Shown here: positions 27,329 through 36,317 of the stretch, piece after piece
Numbering within the stretch: position 1 is the first letter of the stretch
Layout of the letters: each line of letters begins with the position of its first letter
Assembly (NCBI RefSeq): GCF_000332975.1
Contig: NZ_BANR01000006.1
Coordinates: 124,001 to 188,000 of the forward strand
Reading direction: 5' to 3'
Source of the DNA: Gordonia aichiensis NBRC 108223
GTDB lineage: Bacteria; Actinomycetota; Actinomycetes; Mycobacteriales; Mycobacteriaceae
Length of the DNA: 64,000 nt
The notes under the pieces: generated by a model
What the model was told of the DNA's origin: nothing
The model's input: only the letters and a program-made list of their open reading frames with translations
Database searches by the model: none
Program-made: the position numbers and the translations under genes

Positions 27329-27766
27329 ATGCCCACCCGATCAACCCTCACCACCCTGCTGATCCTCGCCGTCGGAGCACTCTTCGCCGTCGGAGCGCTT
27401 GTCACCGTTGCCGCACCGGCTGCCGCGTCGACCCGGTACCCGGGCACCGGCGACACGGTGACCATCGTGGTGAGCTCCGACCGCGAATGGAACGAACAGA
27501 TCGTGTGGTTCGACGCCGACAACCGACTCCGCAGACAATCCGACGTCCGGCTCAGCCACCACGACGACGCGACCGGACTGTGGTCGGCAACCTTGACCAT
27601 CGTCAGCCGGTCCCGCTCACAGAACGTCGACGTCGCGTTCGGCTCGACAGGCCGCTTCGCGCGTTGCGAGATCTGGGTCGGAAAGGTCAGAGTTCGTGAC
27701 ACGACGGCCCGCGGCGCTCATGCCCTTGCCGCGTGCGACCGCCCGCTGCCGCGTCGCGCCAGCTGA
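27329..27766 (+). CDS. Small exported protein, possibly MmpS-like fold
   Basis: A 145-residue protein with a clear export signal: MPTRSTL, a hydrophobic core (residues ~8-28) and a cut near APAAAS-TRYPG. The mature ~110 residues look like a beta-sandwich: TGDTVTIVVSSDREWNEQ, VWFDADN, LWSATLTIV and a C-terminal pair of Cys (FARCEIWVG and LAACDRP) that could form a disulfide. The C-terminal pattern C-x-I-x-V-x-G...C recalls MmpS accessory proteins, but no mmpL is nearby, so this is a guess. GGAG precedes the ATG. Confidence 0.6.
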   Translation: MPTRSTLTTLLILAVGALFAVGALVTVAAPAAASTRYPGTGDTVTIVVSSDREWNEQIVWFDADNRLRRQSDVRLSHHDDATGLWSATLTIVSRSRSQNVDVAFGSTGRFARCEIWVGKVRVRDTTARGAHALAACDRPLPRRAS

Positions 27767-28141
27767 GTCCGTGCCGATACCGGGGCGGAGGACGGAGGAC
27801 GTCACGGAGCAGTTCTCGCGGTGCGCTGCGCCACGTGCGACTCCGCCCGGCCACCTTTCCCCGGGCTCCTGCGCCCTCCCCGAAAATCGTCACGGGGAAG
27901 AGCAAAAATCCCGCGGAAAAACCCCTTCCCCCACTTCCCGCAACCGCCCGCGGGCGCACATCGCAACCGTCGCCAGCACCGGTGTGAGAACTGAGCGAAC
28001 CTAACTGTTTTCAGCACACCGAATCGGTCATTTGCCGCGCATTTCGAAGAAATCGGGGCTCGCGACCAATGATTTCGTCCGTCGCCGCGCGCAGACTCTG
28101 CGGTAACCATAGTCTTGATCCACCACAGCGTGAGGTAGGGG
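27767..28141. other. Long intergenic region with palindromic repeat element
   Basis: No gene is seen in these ~375 bases. The part 27890-27960 holds GC-rich dyads: GGGGAAG at 27894 is mirrored by CTTCCCC at 27924, around CCCGCGG, and CCGCCCGCGGG lies just beyond. The same element occurs in the opposite orientation at 63801-63838. The remaining ~150 bases before the permease presumably contain its promoter. Confidence 0.6.
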
Positions 28142-29659
28142 GTGATCGACGGCATGGCAGAGAAGATTCACGCCGAGATCCAGTCGGGCGACAAAGGACT
28201 GCGCGCCGGATCGATCGGTCTGCTGGGAAACGTGATCATCGGCTTGTCCGCCGTCGCACCCGCCTACAGCCTCGCCGCGACTCTCGGCTACGTCGTGGTG
28301 GCCGTGCACACCAAAGCGCCCGCCATGTTCGTGATCGCGTTCATCCCGATGCTGCTGGTGGCGTTCGCCTATCGGGAACTCGCACGCGACACACCGGACT
28401 GCGGTACCACGTTCACGTGGGGGACGAAGGCGTTCGGTCCGTGGATCGGCTGGATCGGAGGCTGGGGCCTGGCGGTGTCGGCGATCATCGTGCTCGCCAA
28501 CGTCGCCGAGATCGCGGCGGTCTACCTCCTGCGCTTCCTGCACCTCGATTCGCTGGCCGACAGCCTCTGGGCCAAGGTCACCCTCGGCTGCTTCTTCATC
28601 ATCGTGATGACGTGGGTCAGCATCCGTGGGATCGTCATCAGCGAGCGCATCCAATCCGTGCTCATGTTCATCCAGTTCGGCATCCTGATCCTCGCCAGCG
28701 TCATAGCACTCGTGAAGGTGGCAACAGATCACGCGGGCCCACAGGCCGTGAGCCCCGAGTGGAGCTGGCTGTCACCCACCGGTCTGAGTCAGTCATCGAT
28801 CGCGGCGGCGGTGATCCTCTGCATCTTCATCTACTGGGGATGGGACGCGTGCCTCGCCGTCGGCGAGGAGACCAAAGACCCGGAGAAGACACCGGGACGT
28901 GCCGCGGTGATCTGCTGCTTGATACTCGTCGCCACCTACGTGCTCGTCGCCTACGCGGTGGAGTCGTTCGCAGGTTTCGGCACCACAGGTATCGGTCTCA
29001 ACAACCCCGACAACGCCGACGACGTGCTGACCATCCTCGGCCAACCGGTCGCGGGCGCCGTGATGGCGTCGGCACTGTTGCTCGTCGTCTGTATCTCGGC
29101 GCTGTCGTCGACGCAGTCGACCATTCTGCCCACCGCTCGGGGCACCCTGTCGATGGCCGTCTACAAGGCGCTGCCCCAGCGTTTCGGCTACATCCACCCG
29201 CGATACATGACACCGGCCTTCGGTACCGCGGTCATGGGTGCTTCAGCGCTGGTCTTCTACCTCGTGTTGTCGTTCGCGAGCCAGAACACACTCGCCGACT
29301 CGATCTCGTCGCTCGGCCTCGCGGTTGCCTTCTACTACGGCATCACCGCATTCTCGTGTGTCTGGTACTTCCGCAGGACACTGTTCGACTCCGCACGCAA
29401 CTTCTTCATGCGAGGACTCTTCCCACTGCTCGGCGGCATCGCCATGACGTGGGCGTTCGTCAAGAGCGCCATCGACATGATCAATCCCGACTACGGTTCG
29501 ACGTCGGTGGGCGGGATCGGTGGCGTGTTCATCCTCGGCGTCGGAATGCTCGTCCTCGGCGTCCCGTTGATGCTCGCCTGCTGCGCTGGCGACAGCGACT
29601 TCTTCAGGGGTAAGACACTCGACGCCAATACCGAAGTAAAGGTCCCAGATGTCTACTGA
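28142..29659 (+). CDS. APC-superfamily amino acid / amine permease
   Basis: A ~505-residue membrane transporter with about 12 helices. The first helix region GNVIIGLSAVAPAYSLAATLG carries the APC-type GxS/A unwound segment, and YWGWDACLAVGEETKDPEKTP is the conserved helix-6 and loop region. Substrates are amino acids or amines taken up with a cation. GTG 28142 (GAGG 6 nt upstream) or ATG 28154 can be the start. The stop overlaps the USP gene by 11 nt, so the transporter and a stress protein are made together; an amine-catabolism cluster follows at 31-36 kb, which hints at a polyamine or related substrate. Confidence 0.85.
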   Translation: MIDGMAEKIHAEIQSGDKGLRAGSIGLLGNVIIGLSAVAPAYSLAATLGYVVVAVHTKAPAMFVIAFIPMLLVAFAYRELARDTPDCGTTFTWGTKAFGPWIGWIGGWGLAVSAIIVLANVAEIAAVYLLRFLHLDSLADSLWAKVTLGCFFIIVMTWVSIRGIVISERIQSVLMFIQFGILILASVIALVKVATDHAGPQAVSPEWSWLSPTGLSQSSIAAAVILCIFIYWGWDACLAVGEETKDPEKTPGRAAVICCLILVATYVLVAYAVESFAGFGTTGIGLNNPDNADDVLTILGQPVAGAVMASALLLVVCISALSSTQSTILPTARGTLSMAVYKALPQRFGYIHPRYMTPAFGTAVMGASALVFYLVLSFASQNTLADSISSLGLAVAFYYGITAFSCVWYFRRTLFDSARNFFMRGLFPLLGGIAMTWAFVKSAIDMINPDYGSTSVGGIGGVFILGVGMLVLGVPLMLACCAGDSDFFRGKTLDANTEVKVPDVY

Positions 29660-30530
29660 GAACCCGAATCGTCTCGCCGTCGGCTACCTGGCGACGCCGT
29701 CGGGTAACGACGGCGTCGCACTCGCATCGGCCATCGCCGCCAAGACCGGAGCCGCGCTCGACCTGATCTGCGTCGTCCAGCCGATTCCCTACGACGGCCA
29801 GCCCGGACTCGAGCAGTACATGGAGCGCTTGGAGAACCAGGCGGCCGAGTGGCTCTCCCAAGGCGCATCGCACGTTCCCGACGGCATCGAGGTCCGGACC
29901 GTCGTCACCGTGAACGAGTCGTTCACCGAGGGACTGATCGACGTCGCCGAGCAGTCCGGCGCGTCGATGATCATCGTCGGCGGAACCGGCGACGGTCTGT
30001 TCTCGCGACACACACTCGGCACCGTGAGCACCGAACTGCTGCACTCTTCCCCCATGCCGGTCGGACTCGCGCCGCGGGGGTACGCGCGTCGCAGGAACGT
30101 CGTCATCGACATGCTCACCGTGGCAGTGCCGACGAAGCACTCCGACTCCGACCCCCTCCCCTTCTCGATCGGATTCGCCGAGCTCGCATCAATCGACCTT
30201 CGCCTGCTTTCTCTGGTGTCCCTCGAGATTCCCGACGCCGACGACGAGAGCCTCGCAGTGCGCAAGCACCAGGTGAACGTCGCCCGCCAACTCCTCGAGG
30301 AAACCCGCGATCACGTCGACGCCGAGCTCGATATCGACGTGCTCGTCGCCGACGGCAACACGCTCGACGAAGCCCTCGACAACCTGCCGTGGGACGACAA
30401 CGACATCATCTCGGTCGGCTCAGGCCATCTCGGTAGCGACAATCGCGTCTTCCTCGGTCCAACGGCGGCTCGCATCCTGAAGTGGACGACGGCGCCGGTC
30501 ATCGTCGTGCCTCGAGGCACGACGGCATGA
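29649..30530 (+). CDS. Tandem universal stress protein
   Basis: A 293-residue cytoplasmic protein with two UspA domains. The ATP-type motif G-x2-G-x9-G-[ST] appears in both: IVGGTGDGLFSRHTLGTVST (near residue 120) and VGSGHLGSDNRVFLGPTA (near the C-terminus). It begins inside the permease gene and overlaps the amidotransferase start (ATGA). USPs fused to or encoded with transporters often bind nucleotides and adjust transport, which is the likely role here. Confidence 0.88.
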   Translation: MSTENPNRLAVGYLATPSGNDGVALASAIAAKTGAALDLICVVQPIPYDGQPGLEQYMERLENQAAEWLSQGASHVPDGIEVRTVVTVNESFTEGLIDVAEQSGASMIIVGGTGDGLFSRHTLGTVSTELLHSSPMPVGLAPRGYARRRNVVIDMLTVAVPTKHSDSDPLPFSIGFAELASIDLRLLSLVSLEIPDADDESLAVRKHQVNVARQLLEETRDHVDAELDIDVLVADGNTLDEALDNLPWDDNDIISVGSGHLGSDNRVFLGPTAARILKWTTAPVIVVPRGTTA

Positions 30531-31327
30531 CCACGCGGTCTGCCGTACCGATCCGGCTTCTCGAACTGCGGCATGCCGAGATCGAGTCTCTCGGAACCTA
30601 CGCCGACGGTCTGCCGCCACGCGCCGATCTGCACACGGTCCGCGCATGGCGCGATCCTCTCCCCGCCGACCCTGCCGCCTTCGACGGAATAGTGGCCATG
30701 GGCGGCCCCATGGGCGCGAACGACGGAACACGTCACCCGTGGATCGATGCCGAGATCACGTTCCTGCGGCACGCACTGGCGGCCGGTGTCCCGGTGTTCG
30801 GGGTCTGCCTGGGATCACAACTGCTCGCTGCAGCGGCGGGTGCCGCCGTCACGACGGGACCCACCCCCGAGATCGGGATCTGCAGCGTCGAGTGGACCGA
30901 ACCGGGTCTCGCCGATTCCGTATGGAAAGGTTCGAGCGACAACCCCTTCGACGTCATGCAATGGCACTACGACACCTTCGATCTACCTGAGGGATCGACG
31001 CTGCTCGCATCCTCCACCGCCTATCACCATCAGGCGTTCCGGCTCGGCAGGAGCTACGGAATCCAGTTCCACCTCGAGGTCGACAGGCGAGGCTTCGCCG
31101 AGTGGATGGCCGACCCCGACTACAGGGACGAGATCGTCGGCGCACTGGGGCCGCAGGGGCCAGAGGAAGCCTCCGCAGGCCTCGCCGGGATCGAGTCCGA
31201 CACCGGGGCGATGGCCGCCGCCGCGATGACGCGCTGGGTCGAGCTCATCAGCGCCGACCGCGGACGTACCCGTACCTCCGCCCGCACGGCAACCACGAAC
31301 TCACGGCGAAATCCCCTGCGCGGGTAG
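30527..31327 (+). CDS. Class I glutamine amidotransferase-domain protein
   Basis: A 266-residue GATase1 protein. The nucleophile elbow is VFGVCLGSQLLAAAAG (Cys), and the His and Glu of the triad are in GIQFHLEVD. GGPMGANDG forms the oxyanion region. The layout resembles stand-alone GMP-synthase-like amidotransferases, not the PuuD gamma-glutamyl-GABA hydrolase. No synthetase partner is adjacent. It overlaps the USP stop in ATGA and is therefore the third gene of the permease operon. The substrate is unknown; removal of a gamma-glutamyl or amide group from the imported compound is one option. The last ~25 residues are Arg/Thr-rich and probably disordered. Confidence 0.82.
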   Translation: MTTRSAVPIRLLELRHAEIESLGTYADGLPPRADLHTVRAWRDPLPADPAAFDGIVAMGGPMGANDGTRHPWIDAEITFLRHALAAGVPVFGVCLGSQLLAAAAGAAVTTGPTPEIGICSVEWTEPGLADSVWKGSSDNPFDVMQWHYDTFDLPEGSTLLASSTAYHHQAFRLGRSYGIQFHLEVDRRGFAEWMADPDYRDEIVGALGPQGPEEASAGLAGIESDTGAMAAAAMTRWVELISADRGRTRTSARTATTNSRRNPLRG

Positions 31328-31418
31328 AAGTCGAGAAGGCGCGACCGCACGCTCGTCGCACGCGCGACGGGCACCTACCAGATCGGCTGACCGATCGACG
31401 GTCAGCCACGCGCATCGA

Positions 31419-32840
31419 TCAACTGTCGAAGCCGAGACCGATCTTGTCCATCACCGTCAGCCACACGCCGCGCTTACCCTGACGACGCTCACTTCGCGCC
31501 AGCTCGCGTCGGGTCATGTTTATGCCGAACGCGCGCAAGGGTTCCGGCGGAAACGGGATCGGCTTGGAGCGCACCATGTTCAGGCGTGTCCGTTCGGTGT
31601 CGGCACCATCCACGAGGTCGAGCGCCGTCGCCGCGGCGAAATGTGACGCCCCGACGCCCAGTCCGGTGAACCCCACCGCGGTGACGACGCGCCCGCCGTA
31701 CGAGCGGTCCCAGAACGCGCAGAACCGCGAGCAGGTGTCAATCACCCCACCCCACGCATGACTGGCGCGGATGCCCTCGAGTTGCGGAAACATCTGCAGC
31801 AGATGCTCACCGAGCAATGCGAACTCGCGCGGCTCCTGTTGGTGGCGCGGCGAATCGTCGGAGCCGTAGTGATACAACGCATCCCACCCGCCGAACAGGA
31901 TCCGGTTGTCGGCGGTCAGCCGGAAATAGTGGAACCGTGGTCCGGCATCGGCCAGCCCCTCCCGGCCTGTCCAGCCGATCGAGTCGAGCTGTTCGGCTGA
32001 CAGCGGCTCGGTCATGATCGCGTAGTCCCAGACGGGCACCGTGTAGAACCGCAACCGACGGACCAACGAAGGACTCGCCGACGTCGCGAGCACGGCACGG
32101 TCAGCGACGATCTCACCGAGTCCTGTTGTCAGACGCAGCGCATCGCCCTCACTGCTGATGCCGGTGACCTCCGACTGCTCGAAGATCTGCACGCCCAGAC
32201 GCTCTGCAGCGTCGGCGAGGCCCCAGGCCAACCGGGCCGGGTCGAGCATGATCACATCGGGATCGAATACCGCGCCCACCACCATCGGCGAGTCGACGCG
32301 CTCACGTGCCTGCGCCTGCGTCAGTAGGGGCAGGTCTTCCCCCAATTCCCTCGCAGAGTCGGCGTAGTCCGCCAATTCTGCTGCCTGCCAATCGAAGTTC
32401 GCGAAGTCGAGTTCGCCGGTTCGCTCGGCGTCTGCGGAGATACCGTGTCTGCGGATCGCTGCTTCGATCTCGTCGAGCGTCTCGTGGCCGAGTCGCAACA
32501 GCATGGGCAACTCGTCGGCAAAACGCTCCATACCGTTTCCCAGCCCGTGGGTGAGACTCGCCGAGCAGAACCCACCGTTGCGTCCGCTCGCGTGCTCGGC
32601 GATGCGGTCGCGTTCGACGAGCACGATACGACGGCCCGGATTACGCTCTGCCGCTTGCACTGCGGTCCACAGACCGGTGAAACCACCGCCGACGACGACG
32701 AGATCGGTGGTCACCTCACCGAGGACACGCGGACGCGGTGCGGGCCGCTCCTCCCGATCGAGCCAGTACGACGACGCCGCAGCCGAGGAGACCACTGCTG
32801 CGCCGCGCGCCGTGGGCTCGGTGGCCCATGCTCCACTCAT
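31419..32840 (-). CDS. FAD-dependent amine oxidoreductase (PuuB/DAO type)
   Basis: A 473-residue protein of the D-amino-acid-oxidase family close to gamma-glutamylputrescine oxidase. The FAD fold is TDLVVVGGGFTGLWTAVQAA; HASGRNGGFCSASLTHG is the conserved region after it; RILFGGWDALYHY and VVTAVGFTGLGVGASHFAA near the C-terminus complete the cofactor site. It would oxidise an amine or N-substituted amino acid to an aldehyde. ATG 32840 overlaps the aldehyde dehydrogenase stop (ATGA), so the product can pass directly to that enzyme. Confidence 0.87.
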   Translation of the reverse strand: MSGAWATEPTARGAAVVSSAAASSYWLDREERPAPRPRVLGEVTTDLVVVGGGFTGLWTAVQAAERNPGRRIVLVERDRIAEHASGRNGGFCSASLTHGLGNGMERFADELPMLLRLGHETLDEIEAAIRRHGISADAERTGELDFANFDWQAAELADYADSARELGEDLPLLTQAQARERVDSPMVVGAVFDPDVIMLDPARLAWGLADAAERLGVQIFEQSEVTGISSEGDALRLTTGLGEIVADRAVLATSASPSLVRRLRFYTVPVWDYAIMTEPLSAEQLDSIGWTGREGLADAGPRFHYFRLTADNRILFGGWDALYHYGSDDSPRHQQEPREFALLGEHLLQMFPQLEGIRASHAWGGVIDTCSRFCAFWDRSYGGRVVTAVGFTGLGVGASHFAAATALDLVDGADTERTRLNMVRSKPIPFPPEPLRAFGINMTRRELARSERRQGKRGVWLTVMDKIGLGFDS

Positions 32841-34345
32841 GACCGCGCCTCTCCGGTGTCGGTGAACACCGTTCGGTGCCAAGGCTTTCGGGCGACGCCG
32901 GTGATGTCGCTCATCACGTGCTTGACGGTCAGGTATTCGTCGAGCGAGTAGGTCGACATGTCCTTGCCGAAACCCGACGCCCCGACACCACCGTGGGGCA
33001 TCTCGCTGATGATCGGGATGTGGTCGTTGATCCACACGCAACCAGCCCTGATCTCACGGCTTGCCCGCTGCGCACGATAGACATCACGCGTCCAGGCCGA
33101 CGCCGCGAGCCCGTAGACGGTGTCGTTGGCGCGACGCAGCGCGTCGGCGTCGTCGGTGAAGCTCGAGACCGTCAGCACCGGACCGAAAACCTCGTCGCGG
33201 TAGATCTCGGAGTCCTCGGCAACGTCGGCGATGAGTGTGGGCGGATAGAAGCTACCCGGACCGTCGGGTAGCACGCCGCCGGTCACCACACGCGCTCCGG
33301 CGGAGCGAGCGCGCTCCACCATGCCCGCGACCTTGTCGCGGTGCGCGAGGGAGATCAGTGAGCCCATGTCGGTCTCGGGATCGCGGGGATCGCCGACCCG
33401 CACCGACGCCATGACGTCGGCGACGCCCGACACGAAGTCGTCGTAGAGCGACGGCGCGACGATCGCGCGTGTGGCTGCCGTGCAATCCTGACCGGCGTTG
33501 ATGAGGGCTCCGGCCACGACGCCCTGGATCGCGGCATCGAGATCGGCGTCGTCGAACACGACGAACGGGGCCTTGCCCCCCAGCTCGAGTTGTACGCGCG
33601 TACCGTTCGTCGCGGCCTGCGACATCACCATGCGACCAACCTGGGTGGAACCGGTGAAGGTCACGATGTCGATGTCGGGGTGCCCGGCGATCGCCGCTCC
33701 CACCTCCGCTCCGGTGCCGACCACGACGTTGAAGACGCCGTCGGGCACGCCCGCCTCGGTGGCCAGGCGTGCCAGCGTGAGCGTCGTGAGCGGGGTTATC
33801 TCGGCGGGTTTGAGCACCACCGAGCAGCCGGCGGCCAACGCGGGCAGCACTTTCCACACCGCCATCTGCAACGGGTAGTTCCACGGGGTGATGGAGCCGA
33901 CGACGCCGACGGGTTCGCGTCGGATCGACGACGTGTGGTCGCCCGAGTACTCCGCACTCGCCTTACCGTCGAGATTGCGGGCGACACCGGCGAAGAAGTC
34001 GACGTTGTCGATGCTGCCGGGAACGTCGAACTCGGTGGCGAGCCGAATCGCCTTGCCGGTATGCGACACCTCCTCGCTCGCCAGCAACGTGGCATTGGCG
34101 TCGAGCAGGCGCGCAAAGGTGTGCAGCACACCAGACCTCTCGGCGGGGGTGGCCCCACCCCAGTCGTGTTGTGCGCGCGCGGCATGTGCGACCGCGGAGG
34201 TAACGTCGGAAGCGGAGGCGAGCGCGAGGTGCGCCACCGTCGCGCCGGTGGCGGGATCGATCACAGTGTGGTCGCTGCCCGATCCGCTGTACGGTGCACC
34301 GTCGACCCAACCGCTGGGAACTGTCGTGATGGTTGACACGACCAC
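32837..34345 (-). CDS. Aldehyde dehydrogenase, gamma-aminobutyraldehyde type
   Basis: A 502-residue NAD(P)-dependent aldehyde dehydrogenase. Motifs are SITPWNYPLQMAVWK, FTGSTQVGRMVM, VQLELGGKAPFVVF (catalytic Glu) and NAGQDCTAATR (catalytic Cys). The fit is best with gamma-aminobutyraldehyde/betaine aldehyde dehydrogenases (PatD/KauB-like). GTG 34345 or GTG 34339 can be the start. First gene of a two-gene operon with the amine oxidase, and divergent from the Lrp regulator across a palindromic operator. Confidence 0.9.
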   Translation of the reverse strand: MVVSTITTVPSGWVDGAPYSGSGSDHTVIDPATGATVAHLALASASDVTSAVAHAARAQHDWGGATPAERSGVLHTFARLLDANATLLASEEVSHTGKAIRLATEFDVPGSIDNVDFFAGVARNLDGKASAEYSGDHTSSIRREPVGVVGSITPWNYPLQMAVWKVLPALAAGCSVVLKPAEITPLTTLTLARLATEAGVPDGVFNVVVGTGAEVGAAIAGHPDIDIVTFTGSTQVGRMVMSQAATNGTRVQLELGGKAPFVVFDDADLDAAIQGVVAGALINAGQDCTAATRAIVAPSLYDDFVSGVADVMASVRVGDPRDPETDMGSLISLAHRDKVAGMVERARSAGARVVTGGVLPDGPGSFYPPTLIADVAEDSEIYRDEVFGPVLTVSSFTDDADALRRANDTVYGLAASAWTRDVYRAQRASREIRAGCVWINDHIPIISEMPHGGVGASGFGKDMSTYSLDEYLTVKHVMSDITGVARKPWHRTVFTDTGEARS

Positions 34346-34389
34346 TGACGATACTGCGTGAACAACGGATTCACGACTTGAAGGGCCAA

Positions 34390-34422
34390 ATTGGTACCGA
34401 AACCGTGGTTTCGGTTGCCAAT
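34390..34422. promoter_or_regulatory. Palindromic operator between the aldehyde dehydrogenase and Lrp genes
   Basis: The core CCGAAACCGTGGTTTCGG (34397-34414) is a perfect inverted repeat, flanked by ATTGG and CCAAT in a second, outer dyad. It is 45 nt from the dehydrogenase start and 35 nt before the Lrp start. It is the natural binding site for the adjacent Lrp/AsnC regulator controlling both transcripts. Confidence 0.65.
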
Positions 34423-34449
34423 ATCTGCTGAATCCGCCACCATCGAGGT

Positions 34450-34914
34450 GTGGCCGAACCTATGTCTACACACCTCGACGCCATCGCGAAGAAGATCATC
34501 GAAGAGCTCCAGGCTGACGGCCGGAGTTCCTATGCAGCGATCGGCAAATCCGTTGGCCTGTCGGAGGCAGCCGTCCGCAATCGGGTGCAGAAGCTCAGCG
34601 AGAGCGGCCTCCTGCAGATCGTCGCGGTGACCGATCCCCTGAAGCTCGGCTTCTCGCGTCAGGCGATGGTCGGAATCCGATGCACCGGCGACACGGAGCG
34701 GCTCGCACGTCAGTTGGCCGAACATCCCGAGATCGATTACGTGGTGCTGACCGCGGGGACCTACGACATCATGATCGAGGTGGTCTGCGAGGACGACGAT
34801 CACCTCCTCGACATCATCAATCGCAGGGTTCGAACGCATCCCGAGGTGAACTCGACCGAGACCCTCGTTTATCTGAAACTAGTGAAACAGCAATACAATT
34901 GGGGTACACGATGA
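34450..34914 (+). CDS. Lrp/AsnC-family transcriptional regulator
   Basis: A 154-residue regulator: an N-terminal winged helix-turn-helix (IIEELQADGRSSYAAIGKSV, then SEAAVRNRVQKL) and a C-terminal RAM ligand-binding/oligomer domain (ending ETLVYLKLVKQQYNWGTR). GTG 34450 and ATG 34462 are both possible starts; a GAGG lies at 34445. The stop overlaps the aminotransferase start (ATGA). It likely senses an amino acid or amine and controls both arms of the cluster through the palindrome at 34390. Confidence 0.9.
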   Translation: MAEPMSTHLDAIAKKIIEELQADGRSSYAAIGKSVGLSEAAVRNRVQKLSESGLLQIVAVTDPLKLGFSRQAMVGIRCTGDTERLARQLAEHPEIDYVVLTAGTYDIMIEVVCEDDDHLLDIINRRVRTHPEVNSTETLVYLKLVKQQYNWGTR

Positions 34915-36284
34915 CCGCATCCACAACAGAATCCCTCGGGCAGCGCAGCGCGGCGCACCTGTGGGGGCACTTCTCCCGCCATGGCGACGAGATCACGCCA
35001 CCGGTGATCACCCGGGGCGAGGGCGCGCGAATCTTCGACGACCGCGGCCGCAGTTACCTCGACGGCCTCGCGGGACTGTTCGTGGTCCAGGTCGGTCACG
35101 GCCGCGACGAACTCGCCGAGGCAGCGGCCAAGCAGGCCAAGGAGCTGGCGTTCTTCCCGCTGTGGTCCTATGCGACTCCTCCGGCGATCGAACTCGCCGA
35201 ACGGCTCGCGGCGAATGCCCCCGGCGATCTCAACCGCGTCTTCTTCACCAGTGGCGGCGGCGAGGCCGTCGAAAGCGCGTGGAAGCTGGCCAAGCAGTAC
35301 TTCAAGCTCACCGGAAAGCCGATGAAGCACAAGGTGATATCGCGTTCGATCGCCTACCACGGCACCCCGCAGGGAGCCCTGGCGATCACCGGAATCCCCG
35401 ACCTCAAGAAGATGTTCGAACCGCTGACCCCCGGCGGGTTCCGCGCACCGAACACCAACATCTATCGCGCCCCCGACGAGGAGCTGGCAGCGGACCCGAA
35501 GAAGTTCGGCCGCTGGGCTGCCGACCGCATCGCCGAGGCCATTGAGTTCGAGGGTCCCGATACCGTAGCCGCAGTCTTCCTCGAGCCCGTCCAGAACGCG
35601 GGCGGCTGCTTCCCTCCGCCCCCCGGCTACTTCGAACGCGTGCGCGAGATCTGCGATGAGTACGACGTGCTGCTGGTGTCCGACGAGGTGATCTGCGCCT
35701 TCGGCCGGATCGGTTCGATGTTCGCCTGCCAGGACTTCGGCTACACACCCGACATCATCACGTGCGCCAAGGGAATGACGTCCGGCTACTCCCCCATCGG
35801 CGCGATGATCGCCAGCGAGAGGCTCTTCGAGCCATTCAACGACAACACGACGACGTTTGCGCACGGCTACACCTTCGGTGGACACCCCGTGTCGTCGGCC
35901 GTGGCGTTGGCCAATCTCGACATCTTCGAACGCGAGGGTCTCAACGACCACGTGAAGTCCACCGCACCTGCATTCCGCTCGACACTGGAGAAGCTCTACG
36001 ACCTCCCGATCGTCGGCGATGTGCGCGGCGAAGGGTTCTTCTACGGCATCGAGTTGGTCAAGGACAAAACCACCAAGGAGACCTTCACCGAGGCCGAGTC
36101 CGAACGCATCCTGCGCGGATTCCTGTCGACCGCACTGTTCGACGCCGGTCTCTACTGTCGCGCCGACGACCGCGGCGACCCCGTCATCCAGCTCGCGCCG
36201 CCGCTGATCTGTGGGCAGGCCGAGTTCGACGAGATCGAACAGATTCTGCGTGGAGTGCTGACCGAGGCGTACGCACTGCTCTGA
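34911..36284 (+). CDS. Class III PLP-dependent aminotransferase (putrescine/omega-amino type)
   Basis: A 457-residue fold-type I aminotransferase. FFTSGGGEAVESAWKLAKQ binds the PLP phosphate, YHGTPQGA stacks, LLVSDEVICAFGRIG holds the PLP Asp, and TCAKGMTSGY contains the Schiff-base Lys. This resembles the SpuC-type polyamine:pyruvate and beta-alanine/taurine:pyruvate aminotransferases. With the divergent dehydrogenase it would turn a diamine into an aminoaldehyde and then an amino acid. Translated with the Lrp gene. The exact amine is inferred. Confidence 0.88.
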   Translation: MTASTTESLGQRSAAHLWGHFSRHGDEITPPVITRGEGARIFDDRGRSYLDGLAGLFVVQVGHGRDELAEAAAKQAKELAFFPLWSYATPPAIELAERLAANAPGDLNRVFFTSGGGEAVESAWKLAKQYFKLTGKPMKHKVISRSIAYHGTPQGALAITGIPDLKKMFEPLTPGGFRAPNTNIYRAPDEELAADPKKFGRWAADRIAEAIEFEGPDTVAAVFLEPVQNAGGCFPPPPGYFERVREICDEYDVLLVSDEVICAFGRIGSMFACQDFGYTPDIITCAKGMTSGYSPIGAMIASERLFEPFNDNTTTFAHGYTFGGHPVSSAVALANLDIFEREGLNDHVKSTAPAFRSTLEKLYDLPIVGDVRGEGFFYGIELVKDKTTKETFTEAESERILRGFLSTALFDAGLYCRADDRGDPVIQLAPPLICGQAEFDEIEQILRGVLTEAYALL

Positions 36285-36317
36285 CCGCAGGCCCCGACGC
36301 CGCGGGATCATTCGAAT

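Noticed and set aside
28069-29613. A long overlapping frame on the + strand over the permease
   Set aside because: Rich in Arg and His, no membrane segments; the other frame encodes a full APC permease.
30527-31327. PuuD gamma-glutamyl-GABA hydrolase, completing a Puu pathway
   Set aside because: The sequence around the nucleophile and the general layout resemble GMP-synthase-type GATase1 proteins more than PuuD, and puuA is missing.
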